From NCBI RefSeq assembly GCF_000349945.1, contig NC_020548.1, positions 1 through 64,000 of the forward strand: DNA of 64,000 nucleotides, read 5' to 3'. This document shows, piece by piece, positions 7,371 through 16,363 of this stretch. Origin of the DNA: Azoarcus sp. KH32C (GTDB lineage: Bacteria; Pseudomonadota; Gammaproteobacteria; Burkholderiales; Rhodocyclaceae). Within the stretch, counting starts at the first letter, position 1; each line of letters opens with the position of its first letter. Under the pieces are notes generated by a model, which worked only from the letters and a program-made list of their open reading frames with translations, was not told where the DNA came from and searched no databases. The position numbers and the translations under genes were made by a program.

Positions 7371-8900
7371 ATGCGTATTGACGTCTTCTTCTCCGACCGT
7401 GTCGGCATTGCCCAGGAAGTCCTGGCCGAGCTCGCCCGGCGCCGGCTGAACGTGACGGCGGTCGAAGTGGAGCCGCCGCACATCTACATCGAAGCGCCGG
7501 CGGTCGACGCCGCCGGGCTCAGCGAATTGCGTACCCAGTTGCTGCAGGTCGCGGGAGTGCGCGCCATCGAGCCGGTCGGCATGCTACCTGGCGCACAGCG
7601 CCGGCTGTACCTCGATGCCCTGCTCGCCTCGCAGCCCGATCCGGTATTGGCGGTCGACGAATCCGGCATCGTCGTCGTCGCCAACAGCGCTGCCGTGGCA
7701 GCCAGCGGCATCGGCGAGGGCAGCCTGATCGGCAGTTCGATGCAGGACCTGATCGGCAACCCGGCTCTGCTCGGCGAGTTGATCGACGGCGGCTACCATC
7801 TTCCGGTTTGCGAAATCGTCATGAACGGCGAGCCCTACATGCTGGAGACCATGCCACTGCATGAAACCGGTGGCCGAGTCGCCGGAGCCGTGATGACGCT
7901 GCACGCGCCGAGCCGCATGGGCGAACGCCTAAGCGCCCTCCATAACTACGACGCCGGCGGCTTCGATGCCATACTCGGCAGCTCCCCGGAAATAGAACAA
8001 CTCAAGCAGCGCGCCGCGCGCATGGCGATGGTCGATGCGCCGCTACTGATCACCGGCGAGACGGGCACTGGCAAGGAATTGCTGGCCCATGCCTGCCACG
8101 CCGGCAGCGGGCGCAGCAGCGAACCCTTCTTTGCCCTGAACTGCGCCGCCCTGCCGGAAAACCTCGCGGAGAGCGAGCTCTTCGGCTATTCCGCCGGCGC
8201 CTTCACCGGCGCCCTGCGCGGCGGCAAGCCCGGCTTGCTTGAACTGGCCGATGGCGGCACGGTATTTCTGGATGAAATCGGCGAAATGTCGCCCTACCTG
8301 CAGGCCAAGCTGCTGCGCTTCCTCAACGACGGCAGCTTTCGTCGGGTCGGCGGCGATCGCGAGGTCAGGATGAATGTACGCATCATCAGTGCAACCCACC
8401 GCTCGCTGGAGGACATGGTGAGCAGCGGCCATTTCCGCCAGGACCTACTCTTCCGCTTGAACGTCCTCAGTCTGCATGTGCCGCCCTTGCGTGAACGCCC
8501 TGGCGACATCCTGCCACTCGCTCAGTTTTTCCTGAGCCGTGCCTGCGCCCAGGCCTCGCGCCCCCTCATGCGGCTCACCCAGGCGGCCTGCGCCGCCATG
8601 CTCAGCAACCCTTGGGTCGGCAACGTCCGGCAGTTGCAGAATGTGATTTTCCGTGCCGTGACGATGACCGAACGGACCATCATCAACGTTGACGACCTGG
8701 AACTGGCCCAGGTTGCGACGCCTGTGCAGTCTGGCGAAAGCACTGACGTCACCAGCCTGGACCAGGCGGTCGCGGATTTCGAGAAGAGCCTGCTGCAACG
8801 CCTGTACCGGGAGTTCCCGTCCAGCCGCCGCCTGGCCAAGCGGCTCGGCACCTCGCATTCGGCCATCGCCAATCGCCTGCGACGGTACGGAATTTCCTAA
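7371..8900 (+). CDS. TyrR/PhhR-like sigma-54-dependent activator (ACT-PAS-AAA-HTH)
   Basis: A 509-residue regulator. Residues 1-70 resemble an amino-acid-binding ACT domain (MRIDVFFSDRVGIAQEVL). About 80-190 look like a PAS domain (QPDPVLAVDESGIVVVANSAA). The AAA+ domain follows, with Walker A GETGTGKE, the intact sigma-54 contact loop GAFTGA and Walker B GGTVFLDEIGE. A short C-terminal HTH (SSRRLAKRLGTSHSAIANRLRRYG) is of the TyrR type. The ATG at 7371 is preferred to one 14 codons upstream because the ACT domain starts there. E. coli TyrR has lost GAFTGA; here it is present, so true sigma-54 activation is expected. The divergent dad operon with its -24/-12 promoter is the obvious target, with alanine a possible ligand (inference). 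Confidence 0.9.
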   Translation: MRIDVFFSDRVGIAQEVLAELARRRLNVTAVEVEPPHIYIEAPAVDAAGLSELRTQLLQVAGVRAIEPVGMLPGAQRRLYLDALLASQPDPVLAVDESGIVVVANSAAVAASGIGEGSLIGSSMQDLIGNPALLGELIDGGYHLPVCEIVMNGEPYMLETMPLHETGGRVAGAVMTLHAPSRMGERLSALHNYDAGGFDAILGSSPEIEQLKQRAARMAMVDAPLLITGETGTGKELLAHACHAGSGRSSEPFFALNCAALPENLAESELFGYSAGAFTGALRGGKPGLLELADGGTVFLDEIGEMSPYLQAKLLRFLNDGSFRRVGGDREVRMNVRIISATHRSLEDMVSSGHFRQDLLFRLNVLSLHVPPLRERPGDILPLAQFFLSRACAQASRPLMRLTQAACAAMLSNPWVGNVRQLQNVIFRAVTMTERTIINVDDLELAQVATPVQSGESTDVTSLDQAVADFEKSLLQRLYREFPSSRRLAKRLGTSHSAIANRLRRYGIS

Positions 8901-9076
8901 CTGCCTGCAGTATGGGTGAGCTCGTCCGGCGGGTTTCCGATTCGAGCGGCCAGCTGAATGTCGGCACGAGCGGAAGGACGAATGACGGTAGTTGGCCGAT
9001 ACGCCCCTGCCAGCATCGATCCCGCAAGCGGCCGCCCGTCGCTCCGAAGGCTTTCTGCGAGCGGCCGCCGGCGCGG

Positions 9077-9615
9077 TCAGATCTTGATCTGCTCAGAGAT
9101 CTCCAAGGCATCATCGACCTCGATGCCAAGGTACCGGACCGTGGACTCGAGCTGGGAATGGCCAAGTGGGAGTTGGACGGCCCGCAGGTTCTTCGTCCGT
9201 TTGTAGATGAGCGTCGCCTTCGTCCGGCGCATCGAATGCGTGCCGTAGGCCGCAGGATCCAGACTGGCCGCCGTCACCCATTGTGCGACGATCCTTGCGT
9301 ACTGTCGGGTGGACACATGCGGCGAGTCATGCAACCGACTTGGGAAGAGGAAGTCTTCCGGCTTCAGCTTCGCCTTCTCGATCCATTTCGCCACCGTCGT
9401 TCGCTTCGGCTCTGTCAATCGCGAACGCGAAGGCTGACGAGATCACATCCACGCAGCTTGCTGTCGATGGTCAGATTGAACATCGCCAGATCGCGAACAT
9501 GGTGGGCGTTCTGAAGGTGAATGCGGATCGCCCAGATGTCCTTGGGTTTCAGCGGCGCCTTCTGACCCACCAGCTTTCCCTTGTTCCAAGGTTCCCGATG
9601 CTCGTAGGATTCCAT
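9077..9615 (-). pseudogene. Tyrosine recombinase/integrase, internally deleted and frameshifted
   Basis: Reading from the ATG at 9615, the first part (MESYEHREPWNKGKLVGQ onward) runs about 66 codons, ends in LRVRD and hits TGA at 9415-9417. The second part continues in another frame from LTEPKRTTV and holds the catalytic C-terminal half: HSMRRTKATL (His-x-x-Arg), LGHSQLESTVRYLGI (His plus the Tyr nucleophile). From memory of this small recombinase family, intact members have about 25 residues between LRVRD and LTEP. So a roughly 76-bp deletion at the repeated GA would explain the frameshift. The result is a dead integrase marking old mobile DNA; no tRNA target is adjacent. Confidence 0.8.
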
Positions 9616-9705
9616 TTCAGACTCCTTGGCTGTTAATCGGAACCCGATTGTTACCGGTCGGCCGCGCGGAGCGATCCGAGTCATTCCAACAACGACCAAC
9701 CGCTG

Positions 9706-10116
9706 ATGGACTACTCCGAGATACTGGCGCAGCTGAAGGCGGCCTCCGCCTTCGATCTTTATCGGCTTCGGGCAGCGATCGATCGTGCGCTCGACGAGCC
9801 GGCCTGGGTGGTCGCAGTCCAAGCTCGGCTCCATGTTGGGCAAACCGTGGAGTACTTTGACCCACAGGCAAACGCTTCGCATGTCGGGCAAGTTCTCGAG
9901 TTACGGCCCAAGCAAGCTGTCGTGCTCGACAAGACGACGGGTCAGCGCTGGCTGATCTCCTATGCCGCGATCAATCTTGATGGTGCCGACGTCGAGATCC
10001 GCGAAAAACCGCGACAGGGGCTCGGCCGCAACGAAGTGGCCATACCCTCCAACGCGGGCGGCAGCGCGATCAGACGTCCGGGCTCCAGCGGCTGGTTACG
10101 GGCGCTATGTCGATAG
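9706..10116 (+). CDS. Small hypothetical protein, possibly C-terminally altered
   Basis: 136 residues with no function I recognise. The N-terminal 50 residues are probably helical (MDYSEILAQLKAASAFDLYRLR). Residues 45-105 look like a small beta-barrel of KOW/SH3 character (VGQTVEYFDPQ, VGQVLELRPKQAVVLDKTTGQRW). After about residue 112 the sequence changes to low-complexity Gly/Ser/Arg text and the frame ends soon after. This suggests the original gene was longer and its 3' end has been replaced. It sits between the dead integrase and the AAA ATPase gene and is divergent from the integrase, a common arrangement for mobile cassettes. Confidence 0.55.
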   Translation: MDYSEILAQLKAASAFDLYRLRAAIDRALDEPAWVVAVQARLHVGQTVEYFDPQANASHVGQVLELRPKQAVVLDKTTGQRWLISYAAINLDGADVEIREKPRQGLGRNEVAIPSNAGGSAIRRPGSSGWLRALCR

Positions 10117-10280
10117 AGTCGTAACGGCCAGCAGCGGTCTGCCATTGGAGCGGTCAGTGGAGCCGCGGCTGTGCTCTGACACCCGCTGTTCAGACCGCTG
10201 CTGCGCTCCCCCCTGCCAGCATACTTCATACAGGAGTTTCACCGCCATTCATTGGCCAGCGTTTGATATCAACTGACCTT

Positions 10281-10311
10281 ACAGATATTATCTTTTTTTG
10301 ATAACTTCTGT
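10281..10311. promoter_or_regulatory. Long imperfect dyad upstream of the AAA ATPase gene
   Basis: Arms ACAGATATTATC and GATAACTTCTGT match at 10 of 12 positions around a central run of seven T, ending 15 bases before the ATG at 10327. Position and symmetry suggest an operator that would block transcription or ribosome access; the centre is AT-rich in an otherwise GC-rich region. Confidence 0.5.
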
Positions 10312-10326
10312 AATATTGGTATAGCC

Positions 10327-11526
10327 ATGGATCCCGTTCGTAACCCATACGCCCCAGGAGCCGGCTCTCCGCCGCCTGAGCTAGCCGGCCGAGACGAGTT
10401 GCGCCGAATCGTCCGAATCGCGCTGCAGCGGATTCGGATCGGCAACCCGGCTAAGAGTGTCCTCATGGTGGGGCTTCGGGGAGTCGGCAAAACCGTACTC
10501 CTCGAACGGATACGTGTCGATACTGAAGCCGACGGAATGCAAACCGTCCGCATGGAAGCCCCTGAGGGGCGGTCATTGCCGGCGCTCCTGGCCCCTCAGT
10601 TACGAGTCGCTCTGTTGCGGCTGAGCCGAGTCGAAGCCGCAAAGGACGTGGCGAAGCGAGGGCTAAGCGCCCTGGCGGGTTTTGCCAAGGCTTTGCGGAT
10701 CACATACCAAGACATCGAGGTCGGCCTCGATTTCGAACCGGAACCCGGACTTGCCGATAACGGCGATCTGGAAGCCGACTTGGCAACCCTTCTGGAACAG
10801 GTTGGGATCGCCGCGAAAAAGGCCGACACGGCAGTGGTAATGTTCATTGATGAACTGCAGTACATCAATGAAGCGCAATTCGCGGCATTGATTTCTGCGC
10901 TGCATCGGTGTGCCCAACTGCGCTTGCCGGTCATGCTCGTTGGCGCGGGTCTCCCTCAGCTACGGGAACGAGCCGGCAGTGCGAAATCCTATGCCGAACG
11001 GCTTTTCGATTACCCGGAGGTCGGCCCACTTGGCAGCGCGGATGCACGCAAAGCTTTAGAATCACCGGCCGAGGCTCTGGGCGTCAAGTTCGACGACGAG
11101 GCGGTCAGGGCAATCATCTCTCATACGCGGGGCTACCCGTACTTCCTGCAGGAATGGGGAAAGCACGCTTGGGATTTGGCCGATGCCAGCCCTATTACGC
11201 TGTCCGATGTGGAGCGAGCCAGCAGTGTGACCATCGCTGCCCTTGATGAAAGCTTCTTCCGGGTGCGATTCGACCGCATGACGCCGCTGGAGCGCCGTTA
11301 CCTTAGAGCGATGGCCGAACTAGGGCCTGGACCGCACCGCTCCGGCGATATTGCCGCCGTCCTTGGCCGAGAGGTTTCGGCCCTTGCCCCCACACGAGGG
11401 AAGATTATTAGTAAGGGGATGGTGTGGAGCCCATCTCATGGAGATACGGCCTTCACCGTCCCTCTCTTTGACGAGTTCATGAAGCGGATCATGCCGGGGG
11501 ACTCCTGGCGGAACGAATCGGCATAA
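10327..11526 (+). CDS. Orphan AAA/STAND-like ATPase (archaeal-type ATPase domain)
   Basis: A 399-residue ATP-binding protein. Seen: Walker A GLRGVGKT near residue 50, Walker B VVMFIDELQY near 175, a sensor-like GYPYFLQEWGKHAWDLA region near 275, and a C-terminal winged-helix-like segment (LERRYLRAMAELGPGPHRSGDIAAVLGREVS). The layout resembles ORC1/Cdc6-like and STAND-related ATPases that occur as single genes on mobile elements. No partner effector is encoded next to it. It lies between a dead integrase and a hydrolase-gene remnant, so it probably arrived by insertion. Role unknown: defence, plasmid maintenance or regulation are all possible. Confidence 0.75.
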   Translation: MDPVRNPYAPGAGSPPPELAGRDELRRIVRIALQRIRIGNPAKSVLMVGLRGVGKTVLLERIRVDTEADGMQTVRMEAPEGRSLPALLAPQLRVALLRLSRVEAAKDVAKRGLSALAGFAKALRITYQDIEVGLDFEPEPGLADNGDLEADLATLLEQVGIAAKKADTAVVMFIDELQYINEAQFAALISALHRCAQLRLPVMLVGAGLPQLRERAGSAKSYAERLFDYPEVGPLGSADARKALESPAEALGVKFDDEAVRAIISHTRGYPYFLQEWGKHAWDLADASPITLSDVERASSVTIAALDESFFRVRFDRMTPLERRYLRAMAELGPGPHRSGDIAAVLGREVSALAPTRGKIISKGMVWSPSHGDTAFTVPLFDEFMKRIMPGDSWRNESA

Positions 11527-11567
11527 TACGTGACGCTGCCCGGACTTTGGCCACATCTGCCGGCCGC

Positions 11568-11620
11568 GGGACGGGTCCAGGCGTTGGCCAGATCGACGTT
11601 GATCAGTGCCGGCTTCTTGC
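11568..11620 (-). pseudogene. 53-bp remnant of the N-carbamoylsarcosine amidase-like gene
   Basis: These bases match 29144-29196, inside the intact hydrolase gene, at 51 of 53 positions. On the minus strand they still read GKKPALINVDLANAWTRP, which includes the catalytic Asp of that family. Only this N-terminal piece remains, directly downstream of a LysR gene. A second copy of the hydrolase therefore once stood here and was truncated when the integrase/ATPase material was inserted, or was copied here by recombination. Confidence 0.8.
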
Positions 11621-11643
11621 CCTCACACGGACCATCCAGTTCC

Positions 11644-12534
11644 TCAACGCCTTAGATGGCGCTCGAAGAGCGCCGCGAGCGGCTTCGCGGCGACGCTCAG
11701 GGGCACACCACGCAGACTCAGGATTCCCAGCGACATCGGCGGCGGCAGCGGCTCGACCGCAAAGCGCTGCAACCCGACTCCGAACAGCGGATCTTCGATG
11801 AGCTCGACCGGCCCGAAGCCGACGTGGTCCGTGCGGCGCATCAATTCGAGCATCAGCGTCGGAGATGCGCAACGCACGGTATCGGCCGGCAATTCGATGC
11901 CATTCGCGGCGAGCCAGCGCACGAGGTGATTGCCCTGACTCGCCTCCGCCAGGTTCAACACCCAGCTTGCGGCACGCAGTTCCTGCCAGTTCCGCGCCTG
12001 CGCGAGGGGATGGCCGATGCGGCCGGCTGGGGCCGCGGGCACCTCCGCCAGCGCCTCGAAGCTCACCTCGTAGGGCAAATCCTGCGGATTCGCCAGCGCC
12101 ACCGCGAAATCGAGGCGCCCTTCGATGAGCCCGGGGAGCACGCTCGTCAAGAGCCCCTCGTCGAGCGTCAACGCGGCGTCCGGCTGCACCCTGCGGAACT
12201 CGTTCAGCACACGCGGCAGCACCTTCGCTGCCACGAACGGTGTCAGCGCGATCGCGATGCGGGCCCCGGCACCGCCGCGCAATAGGCGCACCTCCTCGCG
12301 CGCCTTTTCCAGCGTCGCGATCGCCAGACGCGCCCGCACCAGCAGTGCCTGGCCGGCGGGCGTGAAGGCAATGCCCTTATAACTGCGCGTCAGCAGTTCC
12401 GCGCCGACGTCTTCCTCCAGCTCACGCAGCGCCTTGGTCAGCGCGCTCTGGCTGAGATGCATCGCCCGAGCCGCGGCGCGGATTGAGCCCGCGTCGGCCA
12501 CCTGCACGAGCGCCTTGAGCTGATGGTCCTTCAT
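11644..12534 (-). CDS. LysR-family transcriptional regulator
   Basis: A 296-residue LysR regulator. N-terminal winged HTH (KDHQLKALVQVADAGSIRAAARAMHLSQSALTKALREL), then the effector domain. It is divergent from an M20 amidohydrolase and an MHS transporter starting 80 bases away, which it probably controls. The overlap-free intergenic space holds the palindrome GGTGATCACC at 12542-12551, a possible half of its operator. The inducer is likely the peptidase substrate (an N-acyl amino acid) but cannot be read from sequence. Confidence 0.92.
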   Translation of the reverse strand: MKDHQLKALVQVADAGSIRAAARAMHLSQSALTKALRELEEDVGAELLTRSYKGIAFTPAGQALLVRARLAIATLEKAREEVRLLRGGAGARIAIALTPFVAAKVLPRVLNEFRRVQPDAALTLDEGLLTSVLPGLIEGRLDFAVALANPQDLPYEVSFEALAEVPAAPAGRIGHPLAQARNWQELRAASWVLNLAEASQGNHLVRWLAANGIELPADTVRCASPTLMLELMRRTDHVGFGPVELIEDPLFGVGLQRFAVEPLPPPMSLGILSLRGVPLSVAAKPLAALFERHLRR

Positions 12535-12615
12535 CGCGGGAGGTGATCACCGTTGGTTGTCATTACGGAAAAACTACCGCCTTCCATCGTTCACCGCAAA
12601 TCCTATTATCGATTC

Positions 12616-13836
12616 ATGAATACCGCACACCGATTCCTCCCTGACGAAGCCGCGATGAAGACCTGGCGGCGCACGATCCATCAGAACCCCGAACTGGGCT
12701 TCGACGAGTTCGCGACGAGCCGGCTGGTGGCCGACTCGCTCGCGAAGTGGGGTTTCGAGGTCCATACGGGCATCGCGACCACTGGCGTCGTGGGCACGCT
12801 CAGTTGGGGCAAAGGCGGGAGCGACGGTGGCCCGCGGCTCGGCCTGCGCGCCGACATGGACGCCCTACCGATCCAGGAAGAAACCGGTCTGCCGTGGGCA
12901 AGCCGCAATCCCGGTCATATGCACGCCTGCGGCCACGACGGCCACACGGCGATCCTGCTCGGCGCGGCAGAACTCTTCGGGCGCCTGCACCGCGAAGGCC
13001 GCATGCCGGGCAGCGGCACGCTCAATCTGATCTTCCAGCCGGCCGAGGAACTGGGCGGCGGCGGCGGCGCGAAGCGCATGATCGAGGAAGGCCTGTTCGA
13101 GCGCTTCCCTTGCGACGCGTTTTTCGGGCTGCACAACTACCCGGGCGTGCCCACCGGTCACTTCCGCTTCCGCACCGGCCCCTTCATGGCCTCGTCGGAC
13201 AAGGTGCTGATCCGCTTTGACGGGAAGGGCGGGCACGGCGCGCTACCTCATATGGCCATCGATCCGACACTTCCCGCGGCGGCGACGGTGCTCGCGCTCC
13301 AGAGCATCGTCGGACGCAATGTCGATCCGGTGGACATGGCAGTGATCAGCGTCGGGCGCATGACGGCGGGCAAAACCTACAACGTCATCCCGGAGACGGC
13401 CGAACTGGAACTAAGCGTGCGGGCGCTGCGTCCCGAGGTGCGCGACCAGCTGGAAGAGCGCATCGGCGAACTCGCCCGCGGACAGGGGGCGGCCTACGGC
13501 GTCGGGTGCGACATCCGCTACGAGCGCGGTTATCCGGTGCTCGTGAACAGCGCCGCCGAAACGAGCCTCGCGGTTGAGGCCGCGCGCGAGGTGGCGGGCG
13601 CGGCGCAGGTCGACGACGACGCCGCGCCGCTCTCCGGCAGCGAAGATTTCGCCTTCATGCTGCAGCAGGTGCCAGGCTGCTACCTGCTGATCGGCAACGG
13701 CGACAACGGTTTTGGGGGCGGCGAGCACCTCGGCCCCTGCAGCGTGCATAACCCGCACTACGACTTCAACGACGCCTGCCTCGCACCCGGCGCCGCCTTC
13801 TGGGTGGCACTCGCGAGGCGCTTCTTCGGCGACTGA
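12616..13836 (+). CDS. M20 family metallo-amidohydrolase (hippurate/N-acyl-amino acid hydrolase type)
   Basis: A 406-residue cytosolic hydrolase that cleaves N-acyl amino acids such as hippurate, or N-acetyl-diaminopimelate. Seen: RADMDALPIQEETGLPW (first metal-binding region), HACGHDGHTA (metal ligands, HxCGHDxH), FQPAEE with the catalytic Glu pair, and the dimerisation lid with GKGGHGALPH. The ATG at 12616 starts the typical short N-terminus; an in-frame TTG upstream lacks a ribosome site. It is followed 57 bases later by an MHS transporter, a likely operon for import and hydrolysis of one substrate. Confidence 0.88.
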   Translation: MNTAHRFLPDEAAMKTWRRTIHQNPELGFDEFATSRLVADSLAKWGFEVHTGIATTGVVGTLSWGKGGSDGGPRLGLRADMDALPIQEETGLPWASRNPGHMHACGHDGHTAILLGAAELFGRLHREGRMPGSGTLNLIFQPAEELGGGGGAKRMIEEGLFERFPCDAFFGLHNYPGVPTGHFRFRTGPFMASSDKVLIRFDGKGGHGALPHMAIDPTLPAAATVLALQSIVGRNVDPVDMAVISVGRMTAGKTYNVIPETAELELSVRALRPEVRDQLEERIGELARGQGAAYGVGCDIRYERGYPVLVNSAAETSLAVEAAREVAGAAQVDDDAAPLSGSEDFAFMLQQVPGCYLLIGNGDNGFGGGEHLGPCSVHNPHYDFNDACLAPGAAFWVALARRFFGD

Positions 13837-13893
13837 GCGGCGCACGGCGTCGGGAAGAACGGCAGCACAAAACCACAAGAGGAGACAGGCAGA

Positions 13894-15258
13894 ATGAGCA
13901 GCAACAAGGCAGCCCCCCGTACCATGCAGATCGTCGCGGCCGTCATCGGCAACGCTTTGGAATGGTATGACTTCATCGTCTTCGGCTTCCTCGCCGTGGT
14001 GATCTCGCGTCTGTTCTTTCCGGCTGACAGCGAATACAGCTCGCTGCTGATGGCAACGGCGACCTTCGGCGTCGGCTTCTTCATGCGTCCGGTCGGTGGC
14101 ATCCTGCTTGGCATCTATGCGGACCGCAAGGGGCGCAAGGCCGCGCTGCAACTCATCATCGGCATGATGACGGTGGCGATCGCACTGATCGCCTTCGCTC
14201 CCCCATACGCGGCGATCGGGGTTGCCGCACCGCTGCTGATCGTACTCGCGCGCCTGCTGCAGGGTTTCGCGACCGGAGGGGAGTTCGCGAGCGCGACCTC
14301 CTTCCTGATCGAGAGCGCCCCACCCAACCGCCGTGGCCTCTATGGTTCGTGGCAGATGTTCGGACAGGGTCTCGCCGTGTTCTGCGGGGCAAGCGTCACG
14401 GCACTTGTCACGCGCAACCTGTCGCCCGAGGCGCTCGACGCGTGGGGCTGGCGCATCCCCTTCATGATCGGCCTGCTGATCGGCCCGGTCGGCTTGTGGA
14501 TCCGTCGCCACCTGGAGGAAACCGAGGCCTTCCTCGAAGCGCGCCAGGCTCCCGCTGAAAAGCAGTCGCTCGGCCGCATGCTGCGCAACCACCTGCGTGA
14601 GGTCTTCGCGGTGATGGGCGTCACCGTCTGCGGCACCGTCGGCTTCTACGTGATCCTCGTCTACATGCCGACCTTTGCCACCAAACAGCTCGGCATGGCG
14701 CTCTCCGATGCCTTCACCACCCAGGTCATCGCGGTTGCGCTGCTGACCGCCCTGATGCCGGTGTTCGGCGCGCTGTCGGACCGGGTCGGCCGCAAGATCC
14801 TCGTCGTCATCGCGACGGCGGGCCTGCTTGTCGCCTCCTACCCCCTGCTCTCGTGGGTCCATGCCGCCCCCTCGTTCGAACGGCTCGTCACGATGCAGAT
14901 CGTGCTGTGCGTTCTGCTCGCGGTCTACTTCGGGCCGATCTCGGCGGTGATGGCCGAACAGTTCCCTGCCGGCGTGCGCTCGACAGGCCTCGCGCTCGCC
15001 TACAACGTCGCAGTGATGGTCTTCGGCGGCTTCGCGCAGTTCATCGTGACCTGGCTAATCCACACCACCGGAATCGCGATCGCCCCGGTGTTCTACGTGA
15101 TGTTCGCCTCGGCGCTCGGCTTCGTTGCCGCGCTCTTCCTGACGGACCGCACGCACGTGGCGCACCTTGCGGCGGTCGATGAACAAGGCGCGGCCGAAAA
15201 CACGGCGCGCCCGACGGGCGCTACAGCGATCAAACGGACGGCGCACCAGGCCGCATAA
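13894..15258 (+). CDS. MFS transporter, metabolite:H+ symporter (MHS) family
   Basis: A 454-residue inner-membrane protein with 12 predicted helices. It begins with the MHS signature GNALEWYDFIVFGFLA and has the loop 2-3 MFS motif GIYADRKGRKAAL and its counterpart GALSDRVGRKIL in the second half. These families import organic acids and small zwitterions with protons. GAGGAGAC precedes the ATG. Cotranscribed with the M20 hydrolase, so the N-acyl amino acid or its product is the probable cargo (inference). Confidence 0.9.
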   Translation: MSSNKAAPRTMQIVAAVIGNALEWYDFIVFGFLAVVISRLFFPADSEYSSLLMATATFGVGFFMRPVGGILLGIYADRKGRKAALQLIIGMMTVAIALIAFAPPYAAIGVAAPLLIVLARLLQGFATGGEFASATSFLIESAPPNRRGLYGSWQMFGQGLAVFCGASVTALVTRNLSPEALDAWGWRIPFMIGLLIGPVGLWIRRHLEETEAFLEARQAPAEKQSLGRMLRNHLREVFAVMGVTVCGTVGFYVILVYMPTFATKQLGMALSDAFTTQVIAVALLTALMPVFGALSDRVGRKILVVIATAGLLVASYPLLSWVHAAPSFERLVTMQIVLCVLLAVYFGPISAVMAEQFPAGVRSTGLALAYNVAVMVFGGFAQFIVTWLIHTTGIAIAPVFYVMFASALGFVAALFLTDRTHVAHLAAVDEQGAAENTARPTGATAIKRTAHQAA

Positions 15259-15338
15259 AGCGACAGGGCCGGAGCTTGCGGGCCACCGGCAGTACTTGCG
15301 TCCGGAGTGCTCGCGGGACGACATGCCTAAACGCGTCC

Positions 15339-16235
15339 TCAGGCGCGGAAATGGGTGCGGGCGAGGTCGGCGATTCGGTCGAGCGCCGGCGAGCTGCTGC
15401 GTCCGGGAAGCCGGACCAACGCGTAGCTGCCGGCCAGCACGGCCGGCATGACGCCGAGCGGCACGAGGCCACCGGACTCGATCTCGGCGCGCATGATCGC
15501 CACCACACTTAGCAGGACGGTGTCGCTGTGTAGCACGACTTCGCGCTGGATCTCGTAGCTGTCGCACCGGTAGGTGATCAGCCGACTCGGATGGGCCCGG
15601 GGGCCGAAGGCAGCGACCAGCTGGCGCGCGAGCGTGTCGCTGACCGCCGAGCAGGCGATCGGATAACGCAGCAGGTCGTCGAAACCCACGCGCGGCATCG
15701 CGAGCAGCGGATGCCCGCACCGGCACATGAAGTCGCCCGGAAGCCTGGCGAGCGGTTCGATGTCGAGACCGCCGGGGTTCACGATGTCTGTCGCATCGAC
15801 CACGACCATGTCGAGCTTTTCCGCGTGCAGCTCGTCGAGTAGTTGCGGCGTGCGGCCCATGACGATGTTCACGCGCAGCTGAGGACGCTCGTGGGCGAGC
15901 GCGATGAGGCAGGGGCGGACCAGCATCGAGGCGGGCGTCGGGCTGACGCCGAGCCCGATCTCGCCAAATTCGCCGGCGCGCGCCAACGCCAGTTCGCGTT
16001 GCAGCTCGTTCTCCTCGAACAGTACCCGGCGAGCGCGCTCGGCCAGTGAGCGGCCAAAGACGGTGAGCTGCGTCCTGTGGCCGACGCGGTCGAACAGCGG
16101 CGCGCCGAGATCCTGTTCGAGCGCCTGGATGCTGCGGCTCAATGCCGACTGGCTCAGGTGCACCACTTCTGCAGCGCGATGGAAGGTGCCGTGCTCGCAC
16201 AGGGCGATGAAGTGCTTGAGTTTTCGTGTGTCCAT
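15339..16235 (-). CDS. LysR-family transcriptional regulator
   Basis: A 298-residue LysR regulator. The ATG at 16235 (MDTRKLKHFIALCEHGTFHRAAEVVHLSQS) is the family start; an in-frame Met 12 codons upstream adds a non-conserved tail. HTH in residues 1-60, effector domain beyond. It diverges from the amidase/porin operon beginning 128 bases away. That intergenic space is AT-rich near 16262-16300 and is the likely site of its T-N11-A boxes. Confidence 0.92.
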   Translation of the reverse strand: MDTRKLKHFIALCEHGTFHRAAEVVHLSQSALSRSIQALEQDLGAPLFDRVGHRTQLTVFGRSLAERARRVLFEENELQRELALARAGEFGEIGLGVSPTPASMLVRPCLIALAHERPQLRVNIVMGRTPQLLDELHAEKLDMVVVDATDIVNPGGLDIEPLARLPGDFMCRCGHPLLAMPRVGFDDLLRYPIACSAVSDTLARQLVAAFGPRAHPSRLITYRCDSYEIQREVVLHSDTVLLSVVAIMRAEIESGGLVPLGVMPAVLAGSYALVRLPGRSSSPALDRIADLARTHFRA

Positions 16236-16363
16236 ACCGCCCCCCGCCTGACGATGCGTAGTTTGCATCAAATTAATGATAATTATGCGCTTGTGTAATC
16301 AAACCTCGATTTCCAGAATTCGCTCACACAAACACATAAAGCCCAATGAGGCAGGAGACGAGC

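Noticed and set aside
7371..8900. Classical TyrR repressor
   Set aside because: GAFTGA is intact here whereas E. coli TyrR has lost it, and the neighbouring operon is for D-alanine, not aromatic amino acids.
9077..11526. Active integrative element with tRNA attachment site
   Set aside because: The integrase is frameshifted and I find no tRNA or clear direct repeat at the edges.
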